This document shows, in pieces, positions 1 through 9,802 of a stretch of DNA of 64,000 bases. The translations under genes were made by a program, and so were the position numbers. Position 1 is the first letter of the stretch. The number at the start of each line of letters is the position of its first letter. A model generated the notes under the pieces. That model had not been told where the DNA came from, did not search any database, and saw only the letters and a list, made by a program, of their open reading frames with translations. Origin of the DNA: Nakamurella sp. A5-74 (GTDB lineage: Bacteria > Actinomycetota > Actinomycetes > Mycobacteriales > Nakamurellaceae); the NCBI RefSeq assembly GCF_040438885.1, contig NZ_CP159218.1:2542001-2606000 (forward strand), read 5' to 3'.

Positions 1-802
1 CCTGTTCGGTGTCGCGGGTGGCGACCCGGATCTGCTGGTCCGGACGGCCGGCGCCGCGTAACACCCGCGCGGGCCGGGGTGATGCGTCACCGGAGAGCCG
101 CGACGCGAAGTTCCGCTTGACCCAGCGGACCACGTCGGCATGATCGACATCGCCGGCGACGGCCACGACCATCCGGTCGGGCGTGTAGCGACGGCGGTAG
201 TAGCCGGCGACCTGACTCCGGGTCATCGCCTCGATCGAGCGAGGAGTCCCGATCACCGGACCGGCCACCGGGTGACCGGCGAAGATGCCTTCGGCGAACG
301 TGTCGGCCAGGGTGTCCTCGGGATCATCGTCGCGCATGGCGATCTCCTCGAGGATCACGCTGCGCTCCACCTCGACGTCCGCGGCCGCGATCACCGCGTC
401 CAGCACGACATCGCTGACGACATCGATCGCGAACTCGGCCTGCTCGGCCAGCACGTGCGTGTAGTAGCAGGTGTACTCGTGCGCCGTGAAGGCGTTGAAC
501 TCGCCACCGACTGCGTCCATCGACGCGGCAATCTCACGCCCCGTGCGGTGCCGTGTTCCCTTGAACAGCAGGTGTTCCAGGAAGTGCGAGGAGCCGGCCA
601 GCGTCGAGGCCTCGTCGATGGAGCCGACCCCCACCCAGATCCCTACCGACACCGAACGCGAGGAAGCGACCTCCTCGGTCACCACCCGGAGTCCACCGGA
701 AAGGACCGACATCCGCACCGTGTCCACGGAAGAACCCGGGCCCTGGCGCGCGGGAAGACCCGCGCGCTCCAGGACCCGGGTGCTCCGGGTGCGCACGCTC
801 AT
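1..802 (-). CDS. M16 family zinc metallopeptidase (pitrilysin-like), partial
   Basis: This is the N-terminal 267 residues of a processing-peptidase-type zinc protease; the 3' end runs off the left edge. The inverted zinc motif HxxEH reads HFLEH at residues 73-77, followed by the family's GGEFNAFTAHEYTCYY stretch. The ATG at 802 is the first good start after the pnp stop codon, 40 bases upstream, so the gene is probably the last of the rpsO-pnp transcript, as in many actinobacteria where an M16 protease follows pnp. No signal peptide is visible, so it is probably cytoplasmic. The substrate is unknown. Confidence 0.9.
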   Translation of the reverse strand, partial: MSVRTRSTRVLERAGLPARQGPGSSVDTVRMSVLSGGLRVVTEEVASSRSVSVGIWVGVGSIDEASTLAGSSHFLEHLLFKGTRHRTGREIAASMDAVGGEFNAFTAHEYTCYYTHVLAEQAEFAIDVVSDVVLDAVIAAADVEVERSVILEEIAMRDDDPEDTLADTFAEGIFAGHPVAGPVIGTPRSIEAMTRSQVAGYYRRRYTPDRMVVAVAGDVDHADVVRWVKRNFASRLSGDASPRPARVLRGAGRPDQQIRVATRDTEQ

Positions 803-842
803 CGGTGACTCGCCGACGAGCGCGCGCAGCTGATCTCGGGGA

Positions 843-3062
843 TCAGGCGTCCGCTCCGACCGGGGCGTCGGCGGTCGGCGCAGCGCCGACCTCCTCGGCC
901 TTGACCGGGACCAGCGAGATCTTGCCGCGGGCATCGATCTCGACGATCTCGACCTGCAGCTTGTCGCCGACGTTCACGACGTCCTCGACCTTGCCGACCC
1001 GCTTGCCGCTGCCCAGCTTGCTGATGTGCACCAGGCCGTCGCGGCCCGGCGTCAGCGAGACGAAGGCGCCGAAGGCGGCGGTCTTGACGACCGTGCCCAG
1101 GAACCGCTCACCGATCTTCGGCATCTGCGGGTTCGCGATCGCGTTGATCATGTCGATCGCGGCGTTCACGGCAGCAGCGTCGGAACCGGAGACGTAGACG
1201 GTGCCGTCGTCCTCGATGGCGACGTCCGCACCGGTCTGCTCGGTGATCGAGTTGATCATCTTGCCCTTCGGCCCGATGACCTCGCCGATCTTGTCCACCG
1301 GGACCTTGACCGACGTGATGCGCGGCGCGAACTCGCTCATCTCGTCGGGCGCGTCGATGGCCTCGTTCATCACCTCGAGGATCGTCAGACGCGCCTCACG
1401 GGCCTGGGTCAGCGCACCGGCCAGCACCTCGGAGGGGATGCCGTCGAGCTTGGTGTCCAGCTGCAGGGCGGTGACGAACTCCTTGGTGCCGGCGACCTTG
1501 AAGTCCATGTCGCCGAAGGCGTCCTCGGCGCCGAGGATGTCGGTCAGCGCGACGTACTTGGTCTGCCCGTCGATCTCGGCGGAGACCAGGCCCATGGCGA
1601 TACCGGCGACCGGGGCGCGCAGCGGCACACCGGCGTTCAGCAGTGACATGGTGGACGCGCAGACCGAGCCCATCGAGGTGGACCCGTTGGAGCTCAACGC
1701 TTCCGAGACCTGACGGATCGCGTACGGGAACTCCTCGCGCGACGGCAGGACAGGCATCAGCGCACGCTCGGCGAGCGCACCATGGCCGATCTCGCGACGC
1801 TTCGGGGAGCCGACCCGACCGGTCTCACCGGTCGAGTAGGGCGGGAAGTTGTAGTTGTGCATGTAACGCTTGCGGGTCTCCGGAGCCAGCGTGTCGAGCT
1901 GCTGCTCCATCCGCAGCATGTTCAGCGTGGTGACACCCAGGATCTGGGTCTCGCCGCGCTCGAACAGTGCGCTCCCGTGCACCCGCGGGAGGTAGTCGAC
2001 CTCCGCGGACAGCGGCCGGATGTCGGCCAGTCCGCGACCGTCGATCCGCACCTGGTCGGTGATGATCCGCTCACGGACGACCTTCTTGGTGACGGACTTG
2101 AGCGCGGCACTGATCTCACCCGTGCGGCCCTCGAACCGGTCCTCGAGGGTGGCAAGCACCTCCGTGGTGACCTCGGTGGTGGCGCGGTCGCGGTCCTGCT
2201 TGTCGGCGATCTTCATCGCGTCGGCGAGCTTGCCGGCAGCGATCTCGGAGACGGCGTCGAAGACCTCGGGGGCGTAGGACGGGAACGTCTTGAACTCGCG
2301 GGTCTCCTTGGACACATGGGAAGCGAGCTCCCGCTGGGCCTCGCAGAGGATCTTGAGGAACGGCTTGGCCGCCTCGATGCCCTGCGCGACGACCTCTTCG
2401 GTCGGGGCGGTGGCGCCACCGGCGACGAGCTCGATGGTGCGCTCGGTGGCTTCGGCCTCGACCATCATGATCGCGACGTCATCACCCACGATGCGACCGG
2501 CGATGACCATGTCGAAGACCGCGTCCTTGAGCTGCTCGACCGTCGGGAATGCGACCCACTGACCCTCGATCAGGGCGACCCGGGCACCGGCGATCGGACC
2601 GGAGAACGGCAGACCGGCGATCTGGGTGGAGGCGCTGGCCGCGTTGATGGCCACGACGTCGTAGAGCACGTTCGGGTTCAGCGCCAGGACCGTGATGACG
2701 ACCTGGATCTCGTTACGGAGCCCGTCGGCGAACGACGGACGCAGCGGGCGGTCGATGAGGCGGCAGGTGAGGATGGCGTCCTCGGACGGACGTCCTTCAC
2801 GACGGAAGAACGAGCCCGGGATGCGGCCCGCTGCATACATGCGCTCCTCGACGTCCACCGTGAGGGGAAAGAAGTCGAAGTTCTCCTTGGGGTGCTTGCC
2901 GGCACTCGTCGCCGACAGCAGGACGGTGTCCTCGTCGAGGATCGCGAGTACGGAACCGGCGGCCTGCTGGGCGAGCCGGCCGGCCTCGAAGCGGATGGTG
3001 CGGGTGCCGAAGCGGCCGTTGTCCAGGACAGCGGTGGCGCTCACGGCGGTGGGGTCTGACAT
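843..3062 (-). CDS. pnp: polyribonucleotide nucleotidyltransferase (PNPase/GpsI)
   Basis: A 739-residue phosphorolytic 3'-5' exoribonuclease that also adds 3' tails to RNA, central to mRNA decay. Two RNase PH-type domains fill most of the protein. A KH domain with GPKGK near residue 595 and a C-terminal S1 domain (about 640-715, with GAFVSL and DGLVHISKL) follow. The length is normal for actinobacterial GpsI. It lies downstream of rpsO on the same strand, the arrangement in which PNPase and S15 mRNA metabolism are linked in many bacteria. The short tail after the S1 domain is alanine- and aspartate-rich. Confidence 0.98.
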   Translation of the reverse strand: MSDPTAVSATAVLDNGRFGTRTIRFEAGRLAQQAAGSVLAILDEDTVLLSATSAGKHPKENFDFFPLTVDVEERMYAAGRIPGSFFRREGRPSEDAILTCRLIDRPLRPSFADGLRNEIQVVITVLALNPNVLYDVVAINAASASTQIAGLPFSGPIAGARVALIEGQWVAFPTVEQLKDAVFDMVIAGRIVGDDVAIMMVEAEATERTIELVAGGATAPTEEVVAQGIEAAKPFLKILCEAQRELASHVSKETREFKTFPSYAPEVFDAVSEIAAGKLADAMKIADKQDRDRATTEVTTEVLATLEDRFEGRTGEISAALKSVTKKVVRERIITDQVRIDGRGLADIRPLSAEVDYLPRVHGSALFERGETQILGVTTLNMLRMEQQLDTLAPETRKRYMHNYNFPPYSTGETGRVGSPKRREIGHGALAERALMPVLPSREEFPYAIRQVSEALSSNGSTSMGSVCASTMSLLNAGVPLRAPVAGIAMGLVSAEIDGQTKYVALTDILGAEDAFGDMDFKVAGTKEFVTALQLDTKLDGIPSEVLAGALTQAREARLTILEVMNEAIDAPDEMSEFAPRITSVKVPVDKIGEVIGPKGKMINSITEQTGADVAIEDDGTVYVSGSDAAAVNAAIDMINAIANPQMPKIGERFLGTVVKTAAFGAFVSLTPGRDGLVHISKLGSGKRVGKVEDVVNVGDKLQVEIVEIDARGKISLVPVKAEEVGAAPTADAPVGADA

Positions 3063-3310
3063 GTGTCTCCTTGTGACGGTCTGCCACGAGAAGTCGCCAC
3101 GCCCGAAGGCACTCGAGTCGTGCCCGGTGGATGCCGGCCATCGATCGAAGCCACCGGACCCTGCTGCGCTGGAGGTGCTCCAGGCGGGGAGGTTCCGGAG
3201 GCCACTACCGAGGACCGACCGTGATCGCGCTCCATGTCGGCGATCTCGGACGTGGGACTGGTCGTGGCGAGGTGTTCCGCGGTCGTGATGCCGCAGAGGT
3301 TCAGTTGTGT

Positions 3311-3332
3311 GGTCCCGGACTGTTCCGGGGCC
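3311..3332 (-). terminator. second stem-loop downstream of rpsO
   Basis: Nine-base arms at 3311-3319 and 3324-3332 pair with one G-U and enclose a four-base loop. It lies 52 bases past the rpsO stop codon. It may act with the larger hairpin as an attenuator or mRNA 3'-end stabiliser before pnp. There is no U tract. Confidence 0.4.
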
Positions 3333-3339
3333 GGATGCA

Positions 3340-3377
3340 CCTCGCCGGGAGGTCCTGGACGGACACTCCCGGCGAGG
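3340..3377 (-). terminator. 12-bp stem-loop immediately after rpsO
   Basis: Perfect arms CCTCGCCGGGAG at 3340-3351 and its complement at 3366-3377 enclose a 14-base loop, seven bases past the rpsO stop codon. There is no U tract, as is common for actinobacterial terminators. It could equally be the processing hairpin that separates S15 mRNA from pnp mRNA. Confidence 0.6.
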
Positions 3378-3383
3378 GGTGGA

Positions 3384-3653
3384 TCATCGGCGCAGACCGA
3401 GCCGCTCGATCAGTGCGCGGTAGCGCGTGATGTCGATGGTCTGCAAGTAGCGCAGCAGCCGACGACGACGGCCGACGAGGCCCATCAGGCCGCGGCGGCT
3501 GTGGTGGTCGTGCTTGTGCATCTTGAGGTGCTCGGTCAGATCCGAGATCCGCTTGGTGAGCATCGCGACCTGCGCTTCGGCCGACCCTGTGTCGGTGTCG
3601 TGCAGGCCGTACTCGGCGAGAATCGTCTTCTTCTGATCTGAGGTCAATGGCAC
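3384..3653 (-). CDS. rpsO: 30S ribosomal protein S15
   Basis: 89 residues, the exact family length. It begins [12 protein letters not shown] from a GTG start at 3653, with GAGGAG about seven bases upstream. Hallmarks are [11 protein letters not shown] and HDHHSRRGL followed by the basic [10 protein letters not shown] helix that binds 16S rRNA. S15 is a primary binder of the 30S platform. Longer upstream reading frame is open but unlike S15, so the GTG start is preferred. Confidence 0.98.
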   Translation of the reverse strand: MPLTSDQKKTILAEYGLHDTDTGSAEAQVAMLTKRISDLTEHLKMHKHDHHSRRGLMGLVGRRRRLLRYLQTIDITRYRALIERLGLRR

Positions 3654-3852
3654 AGTGCTGCTCCTCGTGCTCGTACCGTGTGAAAGGTGCCCGGCCCCGA
3701 GGGGATCTGGTCTCGGCTGTCTCCGGAGGGAGGCCGACGGGCTGACGGATGTCGGTGCGCCGCCACGGACTGCAGCAGCACCGTCTCGCAACGTTACCAG
3801 CCGGCGCAGTCGCAGCCGACCGGCGTGCAGGTCTGCGCAGGCAGCCGGGTGA

Positions 3853-4890
3853 TCAGCCGCTCGTCGCGAAGGCCTTCAGCTGGGTGAGGGTGCCGTAGTA
3901 GTAGTTCTTGTCCAGGCTGTTGGACGAGCTGTACTGCCAGATCGTCGGGGTCCCGGCCCAGCCGTTCGGCAGCGGGGCGTAGGTGCCGTTGTAGTTGGCG
4001 ATCCACAGTGGGTGGTCGGCGAACTGAGCCGTGTTGCCGGTGCACTGCTTCCACCAGTCGGTGGTCGAGTAGATCGGTGCCTTGCGCCCGGTCAAGGATT
4101 CGTACTTGTCCAGGAACGACTTGATCCAGGAGTTCATCGCACTGCTCGAGAGGCCGTAGCAGGTGGGCGAGCCGTACTCGATGTCCAGCGCTCCCGGCAG
4201 GGTCTTCCCGTCGGCACTCCAACCACCCCCGTGATTGACGAAGAACGTCGCCTGGGTGGCGCCGGACGCGCCGGCCGGGTTCGCGAAATGGTAGGCGCCG
4301 CGGATCATCCCGGCGTTCGTGGCACCGGTGTACTGGGCCGAGAACGTCGAGCTGGTGTAGGTGGATCCTTCGGTGGCCTTGATGTACGCGAACCTGACTC
4401 CGGCGGCGTACTGACCGGCGAAGTCGAAGTTCGCCCCCTGGTAGCTCGCGATGTCGATGCCCTTCACCGTGCTCCCCCCGCTCTGGGTGCAGCGCGGCAG
4501 ATTCGGGTTGAATCCGCTGTACCCGGTCTTCACATAGGCATCGGTGACGTAGTAGCCGGCCGACGTGTAGTCCCAGATCGTGGAGCCGTAGGCCGCCCCG
4601 CCGCTGGTCTGGCACACCACCGGCACCGAACTGCCGCTGAGGTAGGCGTTCACCTTGAGGATGCTCGCGGACAGCGACGGGCCCGAGCGGCCGTCGAGAT
4701 CAGCGGTGGCGGGGAAGTTCGTCGCGGCCTGCGCCTCGGCCGCGAGGGTGGCCGAGTGTCCACGGTCGCCGACCACGGACGGGCCGTCGGGTGCGGCTGC
4801 GGAGGCGATCGTGCCGCCACCGGTCACAGCCAGGAGTACGGCCCCGCCCAGCAGGAGGGCGCCGCGACCGCGTCGGAATGGTGGCTTCAT
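3853..4890 (-). CDS. secreted GH25 lysozyme (muramidase)
   Basis: 345 residues. A signal peptide (RRGR, then a hydrophobic run to ASAAA near residue 33) precedes an SH3-like region (about 65-135) with two cysteines. A GH25 domain starts at GIDIASYQG. Catalytic candidates are D146 and the D236-x-E238 pair in ALDIEYG, as the family requires. It should hydrolyse peptidoglycan outside the membrane. It sits between ribF and rpsO on the same strand, an unusual place in an otherwise housekeeping block, with about 110 to 200 bases of spacer on each side, so it may have its own promoter. No phage genes flank it. Confidence 0.9.
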   Translation of the reverse strand: MKPPFRRGRGALLLGGAVLLAVTGGGTIASAAAPDGPSVVGDRGHSATLAAEAQAATNFPATADLDGRSGPSLSASILKVNAYLSGSSVPVVCQTSGGAAYGSTIWDYTSAGYYVTDAYVKTGYSGFNPNLPRCTQSGGSTVKGIDIASYQGANFDFAGQYAAGVRFAYIKATEGSTYTSSTFSAQYTGATNAGMIRGAYHFANPAGASGATQATFFVNHGGGWSADGKTLPGALDIEYGSPTCYGLSSSAMNSWIKSFLDKYESLTGRKAPIYSTTDWWKQCTGNTAQFADHPLWIANYNGTYAPLPNGWAGTPTIWQYSSSNSLDKNYYYGTLTQLKAFATSG

Positions 4891-5005
4891 GGTTCGTCTC
4901 CTCGGGTGGGACGTGGATGCACTGACCCGGGGAAATTAGCACCGACCGACCGGCGCCGCTCGCCAAGAATTGACATGGACGTGGCCCGGCCGCGACGACC
5001 GGGGC

Positions 5006-5968
5006 TCAGCCATCGCGATCCAGGATCTCGCGGGTCTGCTCGACGTCCTTGCCGATCTGTTCGATCAACGGCTCCACCGCGTCGTAGCGGATCTGCCCGC
5101 GGAGCCGTTCGACGAACTCCAGCGCCACCCGGCGGCCGTAGAAGTTGGCGCCGCCGTCGAGGACGAAGGCCTCGACGGTGCGTCGGGTCCCGTCGAAGGT
5201 GGGATTGCTGCCCACCGAGATCGCCGCCGGAGAACGCCTGGTGCCCAACAGGAACCAACCGGCATAGATGCCGTCTGCCGGGACCGCTCCGTGCGGTGCC
5301 ACATCCAGGTTCGCGGTGGGATAACCCAACACCGAGCCGCCCCGACCCTCGCCGTGGACCACCACTCCGTCGAGCCGGTGCCACCGGCCCAGGGCCTTCG
5401 CCGCAGCCCGCATGTCGCCGGCGTCGACCAACGCCCGCACATAGGTGCTCGAGACGGTGAAGCCCTCATGGGAGCCCGACCGATCGACACCGTCCGGACC
5501 CACCAGGGCGATCTCCTCAGCGGTGAAGCCGAACCGCCGACCCAAGGAGCGCAGCACATCCACGTCCCCGGCGCCGCGGCGGCCGAAGCGGAAGTTCTCC
5601 CCCACCAACACGTGCGCCACGTGCAGTTCGTCGACCAGATGGTCGTGGACGAACTCTCCGGCGGGGATGGCCGCCACCCGGGGATCGAACGGCACCACCA
5701 GGAACACGTCGACACCGAGCTCGGCCATCAGATCGGCGCGCCGGCGCAGGGTGCTCAGCGAGGCCGGGTGGCTCCCCGGCCGGATCACCTCGGACGGATG
5801 CGGATCGAAGGTCATCACCACCGACGGCAACCCCAGCTCCTTCGCCCGCTCGACCAGTCGTCCGACCAACACCTGATGACCCAGGTGCACTCCGTCGAAC
5901 ACCCCGATCGACAGCACGCAGCGTCCCCAGTCCTCAGGGATCTGCTCGAATCCTCGCCAGCGCAACAC
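5006..5968 (-). CDS. ribF: bifunctional riboflavin kinase / FAD synthetase
   Basis: 320 residues. It makes FMN from riboflavin and ATP, and FAD from FMN. The N-terminal adenylyltransferase domain shows GVFDGVHLGHQ (the HxGH nucleotidyl-transfer motif) and TFDPHPSEV. The C-terminal riboflavin kinase domain shows GYPTANLDV, with the PTAN Mg-ATP motif, and SNPTFDG. It is downstream of truB on the same strand, 53 bases away, the standard actinobacterial order truB-ribF-rpsO. Confidence 0.97.
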   Translation of the reverse strand: MLRWRGFEQIPEDWGRCVLSIGVFDGVHLGHQVLVGRLVERAKELGLPSVVMTFDPHPSEVIRPGSHPASLSTLRRRADLMAELGVDVFLVVPFDPRVAAIPAGEFVHDHLVDELHVAHVLVGENFRFGRRGAGDVDVLRSLGRRFGFTAEEIALVGPDGVDRSGSHEGFTVSSTYVRALVDAGDMRAAAKALGRWHRLDGVVVHGEGRGGSVLGYPTANLDVAPHGAVPADGIYAGWFLLGTRRSPAAISVGSNPTFDGTRRTVEAFVLDGGANFYGRRVALEFVERLRGQIRYDAVEPLIEQIGKDVEQTREILDRDG

Positions 5969-6021
5969 GTGTTCGGGCCTCCTCGTCGCCTCGGGTCAGT
6001 CTGCCCCATGAGCACCACGGG

Positions 6022-6990
6022 TCACCGCGCGGCGAACACCACCAGCGGCTTCGCCCGGTCGCCGGCGTCCTGCACGAGCGCCAGCAGGATCCCTTGCGCC
6101 GCGTCCACTACGGCGACCGGCCCCGGCTCACCGGTCGGAGTGAGGCTCCTGCCGAAGGAGAGATCGAGAGCTTCCTGTCCGGAGGCGATACGCCGGACGA
6201 AGGCCAGCCCGGCCGCAGTGGCCGCCGGGATCACCGCGGCGGCAGCAGCGGTGGCCGCCGGCTCGTCGATGTCCTCACCCCTGCCCCCGACGTCGAGCGC
6301 ACCGTCGACGGAGAACGGCCCCACCGCGGTCCGGCGCAGCGCGGTCAGGTGACCGCCCGTGCCCAGAGCCGCGCCCAGATCGCGGGCCAGCGCGCGGACG
6401 TAGGTGCCTGTGGTGCACTCGACCTCGACCGGGAGGTCGATCACCTGGACCGTCCCGCCGCGGCCGTCCGGCGCCTGGAGACGCCTCTCGGGCCCGGTGA
6501 GCTCGAAGCGGCGCACCGTGACCTCGCGGGCAGGCAGCTCGAACTCCTCCCCGGCGCGGTGCCGGTCGTAGGCCCTGCGACCGTCCACCTTGATGGCCGA
6601 CACCGAGTTCGGCCGCTGCTGGATGGTGCCGGTCAACGCGGCGATGGCCGCCAGGATCGCTTGCTCGGTCACCGCTGGAACGACACCGGGGTCGGCGACC
6701 GCGATGCTGCTGCCCTGCGCATCGTCGGTGTCGGTGGTGATCCCGAGCCTGATGGTGGCCGTGTAGGTCTTGTCGGTGAGCGCCAGGTGGCCGAGCAGCT
6801 TGGTGCAGCGATCCACTGCGATCACCAGCAGACCGGTCGCCATCGGGTCGAGGGTGCCGGCATGGCCGACCTTGCGGGTACGCAGCAGACCGCGGCACCG
6901 TCCGACGACGTCATGCGAAGTGGGCCCGGATCGTTTGTCCACCAACAGGATTCCACCGCCTTCCGGGTACTCGGGCGGGGGCCTGGTCAC
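6022..6990 (-). CDS. truB: tRNA pseudouridine(55) synthase TruB
   Basis: 322 residues. It converts U55 of the tRNA T-loop to pseudouridine. The motif RKVGHAGTLDPMATGLL contains the catalytic aspartate, preceded by KRSGPTSHDVV. The C-terminal third is the actinobacterial TruB_C domain. The ATG overlaps the stop of the upstream MFS gene as ATGA, so translation of truB is coupled to a transporter gene. That is unusual for this locus. Confidence 0.97.
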   Translation of the reverse strand: MTRPPPEYPEGGGILLVDKRSGPTSHDVVGRCRGLLRTRKVGHAGTLDPMATGLLVIAVDRCTKLLGHLALTDKTYTATIRLGITTDTDDAQGSSIAVADPGVVPAVTEQAILAAIAALTGTIQQRPNSVSAIKVDGRRAYDRHRAGEEFELPAREVTVRRFELTGPERRLQAPDGRGGTVQVIDLPVEVECTTGTYVRALARDLGAALGTGGHLTALRRTAVGPFSVDGALDVGGRGEDIDEPAATAAAAAVIPAATAAGLAFVRRIASGQEALDLSFGRSLTPTGEPGPVAVVDAAQGILLALVQDAGDRAKPLVVFAAR

Positions 6991-8522
6991 GATGTTCTCT
7001 CCTCGTCCTGGGAAGTCCTCGGGATTCGGGGCGGATCGGTGGCAGTGTCCGCGCGCCCGGTGACGTCGCCGCCGTCGGCACCGTCGGTGTTCTCGAGCCC
7101 GTGGTCGGCGCCCTCGAGCCCGTGGTCGGCGCCCTCGGCGACAGCCCTGGCCTGCTCGGCCCTGAGCGCTTCCTGTGCCAGGATGGCGTCGTCGACCAGC
7201 TCGAAGCGGTGGCGCTGGACACGTACCGGGACGTCCTCACCGCGGGCCTCGGCCAGCAGCACCACGGCCCGGGTGCGCAGCCACCAGGTCAGCAGTCGCC
7301 ACAGACCGAACGCCGTCAACACGGCCAGTGCGCCGAACGCCCAGCGGAAGGCCTCGGCCGAGTGCACGGGGCTGTCTCCGTCGACCAGGTCGAGGATGGC
7401 GCCCACCGCGAAGGTGCCGATCACCGCGGCACAGAAGCCGCCGATGTTCACCAGGCCGGTGGCCGTGGAGATCCGGTGACGCGGGTTGTAGTCGCGCGCC
7501 AACTGGAATGCCACCGCCGAAGCGGGCCCACCGACAGCGAGCACGGCGACCACCGCGGCCACCACCGGAATCGGCGGCCGACCGTGCGGCCACGCCACCA
7601 GGAGGATCCACCCGGTCAGACAGCCGAGTGACACGATCACCGCGATGTGGGTCCGGATGTCCGGTCGGCGCGCGAGGGTCCGACCGACGACGAGGTTGGC
7701 GAACAGACCGACCACCACCATGCCGAGCAACCAGCCGGATGCCGTTGCGACGCTCAGGCCGATCACCTGCGTCAGATAGGGAAATCCCCAGAGCACGCTG
7801 AAGACCACCGACCCGGACATCGTGGTGAAGTGCACCCAGAACCCGAGCCGACCACCCGGCATCGACCAAGCAGCCTTGACCTCGGTCACCACCCGGGCGC
7901 CCGCCACCGGGGAACCGGCATCGCCGACCTCCCGGAACGGCGCGACCGTCGCCTTGCGGACGAGCACCAGCGCATAGCCGAGGCTGACGGCTCCGGCCGT
8001 CAGGAAGGTGGGCGTCCAGCCGAGCTGGTGCAGCAGGCCGGTCAACGGGATGGTCGCGATCAGGTTGCCGAAGGTTCCCAACAGACCGGTGTAGGAGGTG
8101 ATGATCGGGTAGCGAGGAGCGGGAAACCACCCGGCGGCGAGCCGCAGGACCGAGATGTAGGTCATCGCATCCCCGACGCCGAGCAGTCCCCGCGCGAGCA
8201 GCGCGAGCGGGTAGGAGGTGACGAATGCGAACAGCACCTCGGCGGTCCCCATCGTCAGCGTCGCGGCGAGCAACATCCGCCGGGGCCCGAACCTGTCCAC
8301 CAGCAGACCGGTCGGAACCTGCATCGCGGCGTACATGGCCAGCTGCAGCATGACGAACGACGACAACTGCCCGGCGCTGATGTTCAGCCGTTCGGCGGCC
8401 ATCGGCCCGGCCACGCCCAGTGCGGAGCGGTGGAAGACGGCCAGCACGTAGACCCCGGCGCCGACGCTCCAGATCAGCCAGGCGCGGCGCGGGGTGGGAG
8501 CGATCTCGGTCGGGAGGCTCAT
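6987..8522 (-). CDS. MFS transporter, probably carbohydrate-related
   Basis: 511 residues with about 12 predicted membrane helices in two halves, starting at MSLPTEIAPTPRRAWL. The charged loop after helix 2 (DRFGPRRMLL) is the typical MFS motif A. A hydrophilic C-terminal tail of about 75 residues contains a short repeat (GADHGLEGADHGLE) encoded by a duplicated DNA segment. The start at ATG 8522 lies 13 bases after the LacI gene stop, so it is probably co-transcribed with that regulator. The stop overlaps truB. The substrate is inferred only from the neighbouring LacI and sugar genes. Confidence 0.85.
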   Translation of the reverse strand: MSLPTEIAPTPRRAWLIWSVGAGVYVLAVFHRSALGVAGPMAAERLNISAGQLSSFVMLQLAMYAAMQVPTGLLVDRFGPRRMLLAATLTMGTAEVLFAFVTSYPLALLARGLLGVGDAMTYISVLRLAAGWFPAPRYPIITSYTGLLGTFGNLIATIPLTGLLHQLGWTPTFLTAGAVSLGYALVLVRKATVAPFREVGDAGSPVAGARVVTEVKAAWSMPGGRLGFWVHFTTMSGSVVFSVLWGFPYLTQVIGLSVATASGWLLGMVVVGLFANLVVGRTLARRPDIRTHIAVIVSLGCLTGWILLVAWPHGRPPIPVVAAVVAVLAVGGPASAVAFQLARDYNPRHRISTATGLVNIGGFCAAVIGTFAVGAILDLVDGDSPVHSAEAFRWAFGALAVLTAFGLWRLLTWWLRTRAVVLLAEARGEDVPVRVQRHRFELVDDAILAQEALRAEQARAVAEGADHGLEGADHGLENTDGADGGDVTGRADTATDPPRIPRTSQDEERTS

Positions 8523-8535
8523 CGCACCATCCCGG

Positions 8536-9567
8536 TCACAGGTGCGACAGGCTCGCGGCCGACGGCACTCCCCCACGGACGAGCAGCTCCGTCGGCAGCA
8601 GGACTCGGTGCGGAGGACTGTCGTCGCCGTCGAGCCGGTCGAAGATCAGCCCAGCAGCGGTCCGACCCAACTCGGCCGCGTCGTACCCGACGATGGTGAC
8701 CTGCAACGGAAGCAGCCGCGAGGTCTCGAAATCGTCGAAACCCGAGATCTGCAGGTGGATTCCGGCATGCCAGACGTACTCGACGGCGCCGATCAGCGCG
8801 CGGTTGTTGCCGCAGAAGACCGCCGTCGGTGGATCATCCAGGGCCAGCATCGCCGACAGTGCTGCCGGCACGTCCTCCGGCACGTGTACCGAGTAGCTCA
8901 CCAAGGCCGGATCGAGCGCCAGTCCGCCGGCGGCCAGGGCCTTCTCGGCTCCCACCAGCCGCTCCCGCATGGTGTGGATCTCCGGCTTGTCCAGGAGCAG
9001 GCCGATGCGGTGGTGTCCCCGGTCGATGAGGTCGCTGATCGCTGAGGCCGCCCCGCCGCTGTTGTCCAGCAGCACCTCGTCGGCGAGCAGACCGGATCCG
9101 GGTCGGTCGACGAACACCACCGGAACCCCGGACGCGACGTCGGGTGCGAGGTAGCCGTGGTCCCCGGAGGTCGGCACCACCACCAGCGCGCTGACCCTGC
9201 GCTGGCACAGATCGAGGGTGGTGATCCGCTCGACGTCCGGATCCTCGTCGGAGGAGGCAGTGATGAGGTGGAATCCGCGGGTGCTGGCGACCGCACCCAG
9301 TGCAGTCGCGATGGGTGTGTAGAACGCGTTCTGCAGGTCAGCGGTGACGAACCCGATGGTCCGGGTCTCCGTCCCGCTGCGCAGGTTGGCAGCCAGGTCG
9401 TTGCGCCGGTAGTCCAGGCGGCGGATCGAGGCGAGCACGCGGTCGGTCATCTCGGGATCGACCGAGGCCACCCGGTTGACGACCCGGGAGACGGTCTTGA
9501 GGCTGACCCCGGCATCGCGGGCGATGTCGTTCATCGTCGGACGTCGCTGCGGCGAACTCGACGTCAT
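8536..9567 (-). CDS. LacI family transcriptional regulator
   Basis: 343 residues. The N-terminal helix-turn-helix (about residues 9-60) reads PTMNDIARDAGVSLKTVSRV, with the hinge RRLDYRRNDLAANLRSG. A periplasmic-binding-protein-like effector domain follows. It is encoded directly upstream of the MFS gene and probably responds to the sugar handled by the 7-13 kb block. A candidate operator is the palindrome at 11889-11902. The ATG 9567 start is supported by alignment to the usual LacI N terminus. Confidence 0.92.
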   Translation of the reverse strand: MTSSSPQRRPTMNDIARDAGVSLKTVSRVVNRVASVDPEMTDRVLASIRRLDYRRNDLAANLRSGTETRTIGFVTADLQNAFYTPIATALGAVASTRGFHLITASSDEDPDVERITTLDLCQRRVSALVVVPTSGDHGYLAPDVASGVPVVFVDRPGSGLLADEVLLDNSGGAASAISDLIDRGHHRIGLLLDKPEIHTMRERLVGAEKALAAGGLALDPALVSYSVHVPEDVPAALSAMLALDDPPTAVFCGNNRALIGAVEYVWHAGIHLQISGFDDFETSRLLPLQVTIVGYDAAELGRTAAGLIFDRLDGDDSPPHRVLLPTELLVRGGVPSAASLSHL

Positions 9568-9706
9568 TCCACGGCCCTCGCTTCCCCCGGTTGTCCAGGG
9601 TCAGACCTTACGTCACCCGCTCGGCGTTCATCCCCGAGCGGCGCCCGGCAGGAGGCGGACCGGCAGGCCGCCCGGTCCACCCAGGCCGCCCGGTCCACCC
9701 GGTCCA

Positions 9707-9734
9707 CCCGTTCGGCGTCTTTACGCCGAACGGG
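9707..9734 (-). terminator. 12-bp hairpin downstream of the dehydrogenase gene
   Basis: Perfect arms CCCGTTCGGCGT (9707-9718) and complement (9723-9734) with loop CTTT. It lies about 70 bases past the stop of the Gfo/Idh gene and upstream of the LacI gene, so it probably ends the aldolase-dehydrogenase transcript. The flanking 9667-9709 stretch holds three degenerate copies of a CGGTCCACC motif. Confidence 0.65.
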
Positions 9735-9802
9735 CGCCGGCAACACGCATCCGTGCCGATTCGATGGGGCGCCGGCCCGCGCCCGGGGCCGGCGAACGTC
9801 GC

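Larger units (their letters stand above)
3063..3383. other. intergenic region between rpsO and pnp
   Basis: About 320 bases with no convincing reading frame. On the rpsO-pnp strand it carries two stem-loops close behind rpsO, listed separately, and then a stretch leading to the pnp start. In other bacteria this interval holds the RNase-sensitive hairpin and the pnp leader that PNPase autoregulates. That role is an inference here. Confidence 0.6.

Noticed and set aside
3853-4890. Prophage remnant
   Set aside because: Only the lysozyme is present; no holin, integrase, capsid or att-like repeats flank it.
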